The translations under genes were made by a program, and so were the position numbers. A stretch of DNA of 13,027 nucleotides from Bacillota bacterium (GTDB lineage: Bacteria > Bacillota > Clostridia > Acetivibrionales > DSM-1351): contig JAEZIV010000083.1 in NCBI GenBank assembly GCA_023436515.1, positions 1 through 13,027 on the forward strand, read 5' to 3'. The notes below the pieces were generated by a model. It had not been told where the DNA came from. It saw only the letters and a program-made list of their open reading frames with translations, and ran no database searches. Below are positions 1 to 7,233 of the stretch, one piece after another (position 1 is the first letter of the stretch; every line of letters starts with the position of its first letter).

Positions 1-2
1 TT

Positions 3-101
3 GGTGAAAATGGTATAGCTATAATTACCGCTGGTAGCGGAACTCCGTTCGTGGTAGGAGCTAATTACAGATTTCATTGGACGTCTGATGCCGAGATATA
101 G
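3..101 (+). CDS. C-terminal end of an unidentified protein (5' truncated by window)
   Basis: Reading from base 3 gives 32 uninterrupted codons ending in TAG. The residues include GSGTPFVVGANYRFHW, a hydrophobic and glycine-rich pattern that looks like the last beta strands of an exported or surface protein. The codon choice is richer in G+C than in the gene that follows. If real, the gene converges on the minus-strand acyltransferase and overlaps its 3' end by about 41 bp, which is unusually long and may mean that one 3' end was altered by a rearrangement. The family cannot be identified from 32 residues. The fragment could also be a chance open frame. Confidence 0.4.
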   Translation, partial: GENGIAIITAGSGTPFVVGANYRFHWTSDAEI

Positions 102-1155
102 GTTTCTTCGAAAGTACCATAAAAGGATGCTCAATAAATCTATAGGTAATGTGGGATAATATAAAAGTGATAATAAGTACTAAGAAGAACTGCAAATTAC
201 CACTTACTATTCCAATTTGATTAAATCTTGGAATGAGGAAATAATGAATTAAATACATGCTATATCCCACAATACCTATAGTTCTTAATATTTTTAAAGA
301 AAATATCTTAGTTAATAAACCGTCTTTAGACAAAAGTGTGCATAATATTAATAAACAAGATAGTATTGCAAATATCCATTGATATTCCCAACCTAAAAAA
401 CCTCTATCATTGGCTTCATTTAATACTTTCTTATTTAAAAGTATTGTGCTGAATGTATTCACGTAAAATTTGGCTGAAAACACCAAAACTAATGTAATAA
501 TAATACCAATAATGTTGGCTATTTTTGATATAGTAGGTAATGGTTTTTTATCTAAAATAATCACTATCTGATGGAATATATATGAAGTTGCGATGCCTAA
601 AATAAAAATATATATGTATAATGGTCTTCCATGTAGTGTAAAGGCAGGTGGATATTTAAAAGTAACATATGCAGTAATAATTAAAAATGTAAAAATAACA
701 TATCTATTATTCTTAAATATTTTATAGTTTATAAAAATAATTAATGGAAGAACTAAATAAAAAACCAGTTCTTGAGGGACTGACCATAGGTGACCATCAG
801 CTTTAATAAACAATAAGTGTTGTTTATATGTTGAAATATTTATAAGCTTTAAAAGTAGTAGTGCAGAGAGGGTGAAATAATACATGGGTAAAATTCTTAA
901 AATTCTTTTAACAAAATATTTAATGATATACTTTATAGATGGAGTAACTGAGGGCTCTTTAGCAAATGGTGTTGTTAGAAGAAATCCACTTAATACAAAG
1001 AACAACCATACTCCAATACCACCTTGACCATAAAGATTAAGTCCATTAGTATGACTAGCAATAACTAATAAAACAGCTAAACCTCTTATGCCATCTAATA
1101 CATTGTTGTGATTTTTAATTATATTTGATTGGGGAATTAGTAAATTATTTAGCAT
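61..1155 (-). CDS. Acyltransferase-3 family integral membrane protein (OafA/YrhL-like)
   Basis: This 364-aa protein is a polytopic membrane acyltransferase. The family transfers acetyl or other acyl groups from the cytoplasmic side onto extracytoplasmic sugars of polysaccharides, peptidoglycan or glycolipids. The N-terminus carries the family signature LDGIRGLAVLLVIASH (about residues 20-35), with the conserved Arg and His, followed by GVWLFFVLSGFLL around 48-61. About ten hydrophobic segments follow, and the protein ends in the typical HITYRFIEHPF stretch and a short basic tail. The length is usual for a stand-alone family member without an SGNH domain. The ATG start has GGAG 10 nt upstream. 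No polysaccharide gene is adjacent, so the acceptor is unknown. The gene is clearly A+T-rich compared with the transporter operon. Confidence 0.9.
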   Translation of the reverse strand: MLNNLLIPQSNIIKNHNNVLDGIRGLAVLLVIASHTNGLNLYGQGGIGVWLFFVLSGFLLTTPFAKEPSVTPSIKYIIKYFVKRILRILPMYYFTLSALLLLKLINISTYKQHLLFIKADGHLWSVPQELVFYLVLPLIIFINYKIFKNNRYVIFTFLIITAYVTFKYPPAFTLHGRPLYIYIFILGIATSYIFHQIVIILDKKPLPTISKIANIIGIIITLVLVFSAKFYVNTFSTILLNKKVLNEANDRGFLGWEYQWIFAILSCLLILCTLLSKDGLLTKIFSLKILRTIGIVGYSMYLIHYFLIPRFNQIGIVSGNLQFFLVLIITFILSHITYRFIEHPFMVLSKKPISRHQTSNEICN

Positions 1156-1195
1156 AGCAATATTGCTCCATATACATTATTTAGAAGGCAAATTA

Positions 1196-1224
1196 ATGGT
1201 ATATTATTTGTTGAATTTTGTAAA
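1196..1224 (-). promoter_or_regulatory. Possible promoter of the acyltransferase gene
   Basis: On the minus strand TTTACA (1219-1224) lies 17 nt upstream of TACCAT (1196-1201), about 40 nt before the acyltransferase start. The -35 is good and the -10 is weak. In such A+T-rich DNA a chance match is possible. Confidence 0.3.
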
Positions 1225-1249
1225 GAATTAATCGGTGTTACAATGGATT

Positions 1250-1267
1250 TTTTGAGACAGCCCCTTT
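1250..1267 (-). repeat. Solo copy of an 18-nt IS-end-like sequence
   Basis: The minus strand reads AAAGGGGCTGTCTCAAAA, identical over 18 nt to the + strand at 3322-3339. The sequence resembles terminal inverted repeats of Gram-positive insertion sequences. No partner end and no transposase lie beside it. It overlaps the stop codon of the 51-aa gene, so the element end may have supplied that gene's terminus. Confidence 0.55.
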
Positions 1268-1421
1268 ATTTTTTCTTTATTAAAATATCATACATATAAT
1301 AATTGTTAATCTTGCATTGTGGGCAAGGATTTTCTATAAATTTAACAAGGCCTAGTTTGTATGGGCACTTAGAACATTTTGACTTAAATATATTAATTAA
1401 TATGTTCTTAATAATTATCAT
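1266..1421 (-). CDS. Small zinc-ribbon protein, 51 aa
   Basis: The minus strand encodes 51 codons with two cysteine knuckles: C16-x2-C19 (CSKC) and C33-x2-C36 (CPQC), 13 residues apart. This is the usual spacing for a single treble-clef or zinc-ribbon that binds one zinc ion. The N-terminus (MIIIKNILINIFK) is basic and hydrophobic and could form an amphipathic helix. The C-terminus is Tyr- and Lys-rich. The gene starts 13 nt after the stop of the upstream 263-aa gene, so the two are probably one transcript. An AAAAGGAG ribosome site abuts the ATG directly, which is unusually close; the in-frame ATT codons just downstream would be better spaced but are rare starts. The function is unknown. Zinc ribbons of this size often mediate nucleic-acid or protein contacts, but that is only family knowledge. 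Confidence 0.6.
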   Translation of the reverse strand: MIIIKNILINIFKSKCSKCPYKLGLVKFIENPCPQCKINNYYMYDILIKKK

Positions 1422-1434
1422 CTCCTTTTAAACT

Positions 1435-2226
1435 TTATACAATATCAAATGTTTTGATAAGCTCTTCATACTTATTACGAGCTATTTGCCTTTTGTTTAT
1501 AGGTTTAGTATTAGAAACAATTTCGTTGTTTTTTTTAATATCAGCATTCGGAACTTTTTCGACTTTTATTAAAAAAGGAGCTTTTTGACCGCATTCGTAA
1601 CTAATCAAAAATTCCATATATCTATCAATTAATCCTACAAGTACTAATGACTTTCCAAATAAATCAGAGTACTTTTCAAGTCTTTGAACAAGAGAATGTA
1701 CGAAAGTGTAAAATTCTTTGCGCATATTCCTTATTTGATCGGTTTTGTCAGCTAAAAATATTCGTTCAAAAAGATTTTCGATAAAGTCTTTATTAGTCGT
1801 TGCTGGTGACTGTAACTTAAATGGTGAGTCGGTTCCATACATTTCTATAATTTTATTTATCGCTGAAGTAAGCATTTCACAACCTTGCTTAAGTACCTCT
1901 TTGCCATCTTCAGCCCATTTTTTTTCTTCATAGTAAATTTTTGCTTCACTAAAAAAAACTAAACTACTTAACGTTGCAGCATATATATTTTGAATTTCTT
2001 GTTTTTCATTATCATCTGTACATTTACTTATTGATAAGCGTAAGTTTTCCAAAATTAAATCTACAGAACTTGTTAACAAATTTGCCTTATAAATTGAATT
2101 AATCACAGTTAATTGAGATTGAATCGCATATGTTAGTGCATTTGAAACATTTTTTTCTTTCATAGTAATAAGCTCGGTTGATATTATATCTAGCTGCGGA
2201 TTTTTTATAACTTCAAAGTCACTCAT
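1435..2226 (-). CDS. Unrecognised helical cytoplasmic protein, 263 aa
   Basis: I do not recognise this protein. It has no signal peptide and no membrane segment. It is predicted by eye to be almost wholly alpha-helical, with heptad-like stretches around residues 35-75 and 170-205, and ends in a charged tail rich in Asn, Lys and Arg (from about residue 230). The reading frame extends four codons upstream to another ATG at 2238, but GGAGAG lies 6 nt before the ATG at 2226, so the later start (MSDFEV) is preferred. The gene lies behind an extended -10 promoter and is followed after 13 nt by a zinc-ribbon microprotein, suggesting that the two products act together. It may belong to an accessory island, given its A+T richness and the lack of housekeeping neighbours. 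Confidence 0.75.
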   Translation of the reverse strand: MSDFEVIKNPQLDIISTELITMKEKNVSNALTYAIQSQLTVINSIYKANLLTSSVDLILENLRLSISKCTDDNEKQEIQNIYAATLSSLVFFSEAKIYYEEKKWAEDGKEVLKQGCEMLTSAINKIIEMYGTDSPFKLQSPATTNKDFIENLFERIFLADKTDQIRNMRKEFYTFVHSLVQRLEKYSDLFGKSLVLVGLIDRYMEFLISYECGQKAPFLIKVEKVPNADIKKNNEIVSNTKPINKRQIARNKYEELIKTFDIV

Positions 2227-2266
2227 AATACTCTCCATTTAATCTTAATAAAATCATTTTTATAAC

Positions 2267-2275
2267 ATTATATCA
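2267..2275 (-). promoter_or_regulatory. Extended -10 promoter for the 263-aa / zinc-ribbon operon
   Basis: On the minus strand TGATATAAT (a TGn-TATAAT extended -10) lies 41 nt upstream of the preferred start codon at 2226. No good -35 hexamer is visible at 16-18 nt, which fits an extended -10 type of sigma-A promoter. Confidence 0.55.
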
Positions 2276-2368
2276 TAATTTGTTAAAAAAGCATAAAATT
2301 TGGAGCAGTACCGAGTTTTCAATAAAGAGATTCCAATATTTATTGTTATTCAAAAACACGCGTTTGCA

Positions 2369-2527
2369 TCATTGATATGGCGTGTGGAGGACCTCCAGTA
2401 ACTTTTCCTCCTGCAAGTCTATTACATATGCTGCTTCGGCACCCTACTTGATGCCTCCTGCGATTGCGATGACAGGAAGCTTCCGAGGGACAGCATACTT
2501 GGATATACCGGAAATGACCGTACCCTG
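2369..2527 (-). pseudogene. Remnant of a glycerate kinase-like gene
   Basis: One minus-strand frame reads VISGISKYA, then a short stretch, then LPVIAIAGGIK, an in-frame TAG (2444-2446), and GAEAAYVID. This order matches the C-terminal part of glycerate kinases of the GarK/GlxK family, in which G-(V/I)-(A/S)-K-x-A-K is followed by (V/I)PVIA(I/L)AG and then a GAEA-like motif. Only about 50 codons remain, without start or active-site region, and the frame is broken. The fragment ends at about 2527, where a + strand remnant of a possible glycerate-pathway partner begins. The match is by memory of family motifs, so the identity is moderately certain. That the frame is non-functional is clear. Confidence 0.5.
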
Positions 2528-2628
2528 CCATCAATGCAACACTCTCCATTATGGTTGGCGGGCCAGGAGAGGCCTTTAAAAAGGTTGAGTTCATTTTGAA
2601 GGCAAAGAGCTTTTGTACAATTTTATGA
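2527..2628 (+). pseudogene. Remnant of a 3-hydroxyisobutyrate / tartronate semialdehyde reductase-like gene
   Basis: The + strand frame from 2527 reads INATLSIMVGGPGEAFKKV followed by EFILKAKS and a stop. This closely follows the TLSIMVGG-x-E-x-F-x-x-V-x-P-x-L-x-A-M-G segment after the substrate-binding loop in beta-hydroxyacid dehydrogenases (3-hydroxyisobutyrate dehydrogenase, GarR). The Rossmann domain upstream and the helical C-terminal domain downstream are both missing. The upstream codons in this frame hit a stop at 2515. GarR-type reductases and glycerate kinases act consecutively in D-glycerate formation, so the neighbouring minus-strand remnant supports the identification. Confidence 0.55.
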
Positions 2629-2709
2629 AAACCTTGACCATATTACGGTAAAAAATAAAGCCGGATAAAATTTATCTAAAGAATTTTCCGATTCCCTAAA
2701 GAAAGTACA

Positions 2710-2738
2710 TTGTTTCATATCCAGATACCATATATAAT
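2710..2738 (+). promoter_or_regulatory. Sigma-A promoter of the NIPSNAP gene
   Basis: TTGTTT (2710-2715), a 17-nt spacer and TATAAT (2733-2738) lie 60 nt upstream of the NIPSNAP-family start codon. The -10 is perfect and the -35 fits in four of six bases. Confidence 0.55.
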
Positions 2739-2798
2739 TAAAAGAACTCAAAGAAATTGTTCTAATAACTAAAACACCTAATTTAAGGAGGACGAAAA

Positions 2799-3131
2799 AT
2801 GATATATGAATTAAGAATCTATCATATGTATCCCGGAAAAATGCAGGATATACATAAAAGGTTCAGCGAGGAAACTTTGGGTTTGTTTAAAAAGTACAAT
2901 ATGACAGTCAAGGACTTCTGGGAAGATTTGACGGAAAATAAAATCTATTACGTGATGGAATATACAGATTTGGATTCCAGAAACCAAAGCTTTGATGCTT
3001 TTGCCAGTGATCCTGAATGGCTAGAGGTAAAAAGGCTTTCTGAATTGAACGGACCAATTGTGCAAAAAATTGAAAATTATTTTATGAAAAGAGTACCTTA
3101 TTCACCTGCAGAACAGCAACAGAACGGTTAG
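2799..3131 (+). CDS. NIPSNAP family protein
   Basis: This 110-aa protein matches the NIPSNAP domain, a small ferredoxin-like dimeric alpha/beta barrel fold. It opens with MIYELRIYHMYPGKM, the family's first beta strand and turn. It continues with HKRFSEETLGLFKKYNM, the helix carrying the conserved His and Phe, then the strand with YYVMEYTDL, the FDAFASDPEWLEVK motif (about residues 66-79), and a final strand ending in PYSP. The length is that of single-domain bacterial members. Their biochemical role is not established; some sit beside catabolic genes. AAGGAGGA lies 6 nt before the ATG. The gene has its own promoter and terminator, so it appears monocistronic and separate from the regulator operon downstream. 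Confidence 0.88.
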   Translation: MIYELRIYHMYPGKMQDIHKRFSEETLGLFKKYNMTVKDFWEDLTENKIYYVMEYTDLDSRNQSFDAFASDPEWLEVKRLSELNGPIVQKIENYFMKRVPYSPAEQQQNG

Positions 3132-3280
3132 GACATATTTAATAGATAATTGTGAAACCATCAAAGATTAATAAGTCTGTTTAATGGAACTAGGTGATTC
3201 ATTAAAAATGAAAATGAACAAACTCTTGATTTTTGGGCGTTTTAAGGATTAATTGGGGCTTAAAACTATTTCAATGGATA

Positions 3281-3319
3281 AGGATGAGGTCAAGTTCGAA
3301 TCTGGATGGGAGCTCCAAA
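3281..3319 (+). repeat. 39-nt repeat element, copy A
   Basis: This copy matches positions 12263-12301 at 33 of 39 bases without gaps. It contains TTCGAAT, five bases, then TGGGAGCTCCA, which copies the layout of a tRNA 3' end (T loop, 5-nt stem strand, 7-nt acceptor strand, discriminator, CCA). No matching 5' acceptor strand or anticodon arm is found upstream, so it is not a functional tRNA. An intrinsic terminator begins 6 nt later. See the paired finding. Confidence 0.7.
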
Positions 3320-3324
3320 AGAAA

Positions 3325-3374
3325 GGGGCTGTCTCAAAATAGAAAAAATTCTATTGAGAGGCAGCCCCTTTTTT
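3325..3374 (+). terminator. Strong intrinsic terminator made of IS-end-like inverted repeat
   Basis: An 18-bp stem pairs 3325-3342 with 3351-3368, with two adjacent mismatches and one G-U pair, an 8-nt A-rich loop and six T residues after it. The 5' arm starts with GGGGCTGTCTCAAAA, the IS-end-like sequence that also occurs at 1250-1267. It would end transcription from the NIPSNAP gene and insulate the operon starting at 3592. Confidence 0.8.
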
Positions 3375-3591
3375 CATGGCATTCAAGTAGAAATGAGCTT
3401 ATAGCTATGTCTGCCATACAAGGAACGTGAGTTCAAACTTCTTTGAGATAATCAGTTATACCACCTTGATGTAGCTTTAAAATCAAATATCAGTATTTGC
3501 AATAAGAATATAAAGTTTTTCCAACAACAAAATTAGATGCTCACCCTTCTGTTTATACAATGAAGATTCTATAAGCTAATATTTTACAGCA

Positions 3592-3620
3592 TTGCTTTTT
3601 TTAAAATAACAGAATATACT
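3592..3620 (+). promoter_or_regulatory. Sigma-A promoter of the regulator-kinase operon
   Basis: TTGCTT (3592-3597), a 17-nt spacer and TATACT (3615-3620) match the consensus well. The predicted start near 3627 gives a leader of about 65 nt before the response regulator start. Confidence 0.6.
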
Positions 3621-3692
3621 ATTACAATAATGTAAATTTATTCTTGTTATGAACATTTCTTACTTTCAGCAAACATTAGACGGGGGCTTGGT

Positions 3693-5402
3693 ATGATTAC
3701 GATGGTAATTGCAGATGATGAACTGTTTATTCGTCAGGGATTAATGTCCATACCTTGGGACGAGCTGGGTATTAGAGTTACCGGTGTTGCTTCAAATGGA
3801 GTGGAAGCATTATCAATGGTGAAAGCAGAGCATCCTCAAATTCTTCTTACAGATATCAAAATGCCGGGCATGGATGGTTTGAAGCTCATCGAGGCAGTCA
3901 AAAATGAGGTGCCTGACATTAAAGCAATCCTGCTTTCCGGCTATCAGGATTTTTCATATGCCCATTCGGCTATTAAGCTTGGTGCTATGGGATATGTTCT
4001 GAAACCCTCTGATCCGGATGAAATCATTAATACTGTTCTTAAAGCAAAAAAACAAATTGAAGAGAGAATAGCTGCAAATTATGAAAAAGAGAAGATGCTT
4101 AAAATTGTTGACAGAGCCATGCCGGCAGTGTTTAGTACCTTTTTAATGGATCTGTTGTTCGGCAGAATTTCTGACCAGTCTGCTATCGATATGAAATGCA
4201 GTGAATTTAACTGCTGTTTTAAAAACTATGTGGTTATGCTGGTTGAATTCCGAGTTGAAAATGGAAGCATAAGTACAGAGGAATTTAATAAAATATACGA
4301 TGAAATACATAATACGGCTTCCGGATATTCTGGAAGCATTATGCTCAGTATAAACCCGACCTCCTTATGCCTAATAAATGAAATTACCGATCAGGAAGTA
4401 AATCAAAAAGCAAAGCAGGAAGTAAAGCAAGAAGCAAATCAAGAAGTAAATCAAAAAGCAAAGCAGGAAGTAAATAAAGATGCAAATCAGGAAGTAAATC
4501 AAGAGAAGATGCTGGCTCTGGCGATGGAAATCAGAAACAACATCAAAAGCAATTTCGGCATTTATGTATCAGTAGGAATCAGCAGATGCTTCAACAGTGC
4601 AGCTGAGATGCCGGTGGCATTCAATCAGGCTGTAAACTGTCTCAAAATGAAATTTTCTCTTGGCAAGGGAGCAATAATACATATTGAAGATCTTAAGGAT
4701 AGTTTGCAGCATCAGTATTTGGAAACCCTTAAGATGACTGACGATATTCTAGAAAACATTAAGAACGGCAACTACAGATTAGTTGAAACACTTACTAGGG
4801 AGCTGCTTTACAGATTATCAAGAGAGCAGAAGGCCGATGAACAGATATTAAAAACCGTATGCTTTGATATTCTTGTATCTTCTTACAGAGTCCTAAAAGA
4901 AGACAAAGACATCGAAAATCTTGTTATAAACGAGCATTTGCTCCTTTCAGGGCTTTCAGCCTGTAAAGATGTTGAGGAGCTTGAAGAGTATGTCATAAAT
5001 AAACTTATGAACATCGTGGACTCAGTCTGTGCAGAAATTCCTTCTACAAAAAGTAAGGTTATTACCGAGATAATGGATTATATAGATAAGTTATACATGG
5101 AGGAAATATCACTAATTACTCTCTCAGAGCATATCCATATGAATCATATTTATATAAGCCGGCTTATTAAAAGAGAAACCGGAGAAACCTTTCTGGACAT
5201 TTTGACCAGGAAAAGAATGAAAAAGGCTTGTGAACTGTTGACAGGGAGCGACTGCAAGACCTATGAGATTGCGTATAAGGTGGGAATAAAGGACTCGGGT
5301 TATTTCAGCCAGGTATTTAAGAAGTACTATGGTAAAACTCCCTCGGAATATAGGGAAAAAATTTCGCCATGGCCGCGGAATTCCGTCGAGGAAAAGCAAT
5401 GA
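3693..5402 (+). CDS. Two-component response regulator, REC plus AraC-type DNA binding (YesN-like)
   Basis: This 569-aa cytoplasmic regulator probably activates the sugar transporter genes downstream. The receiver domain spans residues 1-120, with acidic residues D8-D9, phospho-acceptor D54 in LLTDIKMPGMDG, S82 in LLSGYQDF and K104 in YVLKPSD. The middle region (about 130-440) contains VSVGIS followed by an AFNQAVNCLKMKF helix, which resembles the degenerate GGDEF-like linker of large YesN regulators. A run of 8-residue repeats (Q234 to E271) is inserted in that region. Residues 460-560 are a two-helix-turn-helix AraC domain ending in the signature YFSQVFKKYYGKTPSEYR. The start has a GGGGG site 6 nt upstream. 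The stop overlaps the kinase start by ATGA, so the pair is translationally coupled. Confidence 0.93.
   Translation: MITMVIADDELFIRQGLMSIPWDELGIRVTGVASNGVEALSMVKAEHPQILLTDIKMPGMDGLKLIEAVKNEVPDIKAILLSGYQDFSYAHSAIKLGAMGYVLKPSDPDEIINTVLKAKKQIEERIAANYEKEKMLKIVDRAMPAVFSTFLMDLLFGRISDQSAIDMKCSEFNCCFKNYVVMLVEFRVENGSISTEEFNKIYDEIHNTASGYSGSIMLSINPTSLCLINEITDQEVNQKAKQEVKQEANQEVNQKAKQEVNKDANQEVNQEKMLALAMEIRNNIKSNFGIYVSVGISRCFNSAAEMPVAFNQAVNCLKMKFSLGKGAIIHIEDLKDSLQHQYLETLKMTDDILENIKNGNYRLVETLTRELLYRLSREQKADEQILKTVCFDILVSSYRVLKEDKDIENLVINEHLLLSGLSACKDVEELEEYVINKLMNIVDSVCAEIPSTKSKVITEIMDYIDKLYMEEISLITLSEHIHMNHIYISRLIKRETGETFLDILTRKRMKKACELLTGSDCKTYEIAYKVGIKDSGYFSQVFKKYYGKTPSEYREKISPWPRNSVEEKQ
4392..4505 (+). 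repeat. In-frame 24-nt tandem repeat inside the response regulator
   Basis: Four full 24-nt units and one 18-nt partial unit run in phase with the reading frame. They encode QEVNQKAK, QEVKQEAN, QEVNQKAK, QEVNKDAN and QEVNQE (residues 234-271). Within each unit the two 12-nt halves are also related. The product is a highly charged segment likely to be helical or disordered. It sits in the linker between receiver and DNA-binding domains and is the kind of repeat that changes copy number by slippage in multiples of eight residues. Confidence 0.9.
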
Positions 5403-7189
5403 ACAGATTCAGAGTATTTGACTACCTAAAGGGAGTAGTACGCAACAAGCCTATTAGAAGCAAGCTTACCCTGTCATTTCTTGTGCTGATAGTTTTCCCT
5501 GTCGTGCTTATAGGCTTGTTTTCATTTCAAAGATCCAGCGAGCTGTTAAAGGAGAAAACCCACCAGTATACCAAGGATGTTCTTTTGGAAACAAGCAATA
5601 ATATACAGGTAAAGCTTCGCGAAATTGAGAAGCTGTCTTTCCAGGTTGTATACAGCAGAGAGATTCAAGGGGCTTTAGAGATACTCAACAGAAGTGGCTT
5701 CAGAGACGAGTACACCAGAATAGAGACTGAGAGAGTAATCGATTTACAGCTAACCGGTCTATTATCTTCCGACACCGATATTGCTGCAATACAAGTCATA
5801 TCCAATTCAGGAACAATATACTATGTTAACCCGGGATCAATAACAATGAATATAGGAGAAGGAGACAAAACAATACTTGACAAGGGACAAGGAAATGTAT
5901 ATTGGTTTGACACTGACAAGTCCACACAGACAATAGCTGCCGGAAGGGCGATAAACAGCCTTGTTAATCAGAAAAGGGTGGGGTATGTAATATTTTACCT
6001 CCGGGAAAGTAGCATTTTTAACGTCTATAAGAAAACTGAGCTTTTTATGAACGGAGAGCTTTTTATAGTAAACAGGGATGGTAGGGTTATATCAGGTGAG
6101 GATAAGGCGTCACTTGGCACAGTAAGGAGTATACAGGGTATTGATCTCAACCTATATACCCTTGAAGAAAACTTTACATCAGCAGAGTTTGACGGGAAGA
6201 ATTATTATATAACCTTTAAGGCTGTACCGGGGACAAACTGGAGGCTTATTAGCTTTATACCGACTGCTGAGCTTGAAAAGGACATTGTTTTAATGCGAAG
6301 CTGGACACTACTCATTTGTGTTTCCTGTTGCCTGCTGGCAGTAATTTTTTCAATAGTACTTTCAGGCAGTATATCTAAGCCTGTGAGAAGGCTATCAAAG
6401 CTGATGCTGAAGGTTGGGCAGGGTGATTTCAGTGCTCTCAGCACCTATGAATCAAAGGATGAAATCGGTATCCTCAGCAGCCACTTCAATAAGATGGTAT
6501 CACAGGTACAGCAGCTCATTCAGGAAGTTTACCAGGAACAGCTTCTTAAACAGAAGGCTGAGCTAAGGTCTTTGAGAATGCAGATTAATCCTCATTTCTT
6601 ATATAATACGCTGGAGTCCATTAACTGGATGGCGAGGATCAAAGGAGTTCCAGAGGTGGGGAAAATGGTGAAGGCTTTAGGAGATCTGATGCGTACCAGT
6701 ATTAACGGAGATGACTTTATATCCATTGATGAGGAAATCAAGAACATCAACAATTACCTTACCATTCAAAAGTTCAGGTATGGCGACAGATTTGAAGTTG
6801 TTATTGACATAGATCCCGATATTACAGGCTTAAAGATCCCAAAGCTCATTATGCAGCCTATTGTTGAGAATGCAATAGTTCATGGTATCGAGGACATGGT
6901 TGGAAATGGACTTATTGAGATAAAAGGGTCCTTGGACGATGGAGCGGTTGTACTTCAGGTAATAGACAACGGGGTAGGTATGGATAAAAGCTTTGCCAAG
7001 CAGTTACTCTCCGACAAAACCGGTTCTATACAGACCGAAGGACACACTCATATAGGGCTTTGGAATGTAGATCGCAGGATAAAAATGTATTATGGTGACA
7101 ATTACGGTATGAGCATAGAAAGCAGTCCGCATAATGGTACCAACATAAAAATAATACTACCTGTCGATGCATGTCCCAGCATCTATTAA
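5399..7189 (+). CDS. Sensor histidine kinase, YesM-like, membrane bound
   Basis: This 596-aa kinase is the partner of the upstream regulator. The start at 5399 is chosen because GAGGAAAA precedes it and it overlaps the regulator stop by ATGA; an in-frame ATG ten codons earlier lacks a good site. TM1 is about residues 22-42 and TM2 about 301-324. Between them lies an extracytoplasmic domain of roughly 255 residues, probably dCache-like. A HAMP linker follows (about 325-378). The His_kinase motif QINPHFLYNTLESINWM places the phosphorylated histidine at H399. The ATPase domain has its N box around K482-A492 with E490 and N491, DNGVGMD at 523-529, and a GHTHIGLWNV glycine loop. In this family the kinase often reads a sugar or a ligand-loaded binding protein and controls the adjacent transporter. 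Confidence 0.94.
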   Translation: MNRFRVFDYLKGVVRNKPIRSKLTLSFLVLIVFPVVLIGLFSFQRSSELLKEKTHQYTKDVLLETSNNIQVKLREIEKLSFQVVYSREIQGALEILNRSGFRDEYTRIETERVIDLQLTGLLSSDTDIAAIQVISNSGTIYYVNPGSITMNIGEGDKTILDKGQGNVYWFDTDKSTQTIAAGRAINSLVNQKRVGYVIFYLRESSIFNVYKKTELFMNGELFIVNRDGRVISGEDKASLGTVRSIQGIDLNLYTLEENFTSAEFDGKNYYITFKAVPGTNWRLISFIPTAELEKDIVLMRSWTLLICVSCCLLAVIFSIVLSGSISKPVRRLSKLMLKVGQGDFSALSTYESKDEIGILSSHFNKMVSQVQQLIQEVYQEQLLKQKAELRSLRMQINPHFLYNTLESINWMARIKGVPEVGKMVKALGDLMRTSINGDDFISIDEEIKNINNYLTIQKFRYGDRFEVVIDIDPDITGLKIPKLIMQPIVENAIVHGIEDMVGNGLIEIKGSLDDGAVVLQVIDNGVGMDKSFAKQLLSDKTGSIQTEGHTHIGLWNVDRRIKMYYGDNYGMSIESSPHNGTNIKIILPVDACPSIY

Positions 7190-7233
7190 AAAAGTTAATA
7201 TTTTAAAGAATGAGGTTTATTCTGTCTAATGTG

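Larger units (their letters stand above)
3132..3692. other. Long intergenic region with element A, terminator and promoter
   Basis: This 561-nt stretch has no convincing gene. The open frame around 3233-3430 crosses the terminator hairpin and shows no coding character. The region holds repeat element A (3281-3319), a strong IS-derived terminator (3325-3374) and the promoter of the downstream operon (3592-3620). The segment 3375-3590 shows no structure that I can name. Confidence 0.6.

Noticed and set aside
2346..2594. Open frames of 82 aa (minus) and 65 aa (plus) in the region 2346-2594
   Set aside because: Neither frame carries a protein-like pattern. The recognisable motifs lie in other frames and are broken, so these are shadows of decayed genes.
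3281..3317. Possible tRNA gene ending in CCA
   Set aside because: No 5' acceptor strand, D arm or anticodon arm fits, and the T stem has a mismatch. The second copy also fails as a canonical tRNA.
3233..3430. 65-aa + strand open frame
   Set aside because: It runs through the repeat element and the terminator hairpin, has no ribosome site, and its composition is not protein-like.
4392..4505. CRISPR array
   Set aside because: The units are contiguous, have no spacers and keep the reading frame of the response regulator, so this is a coding tandem repeat.
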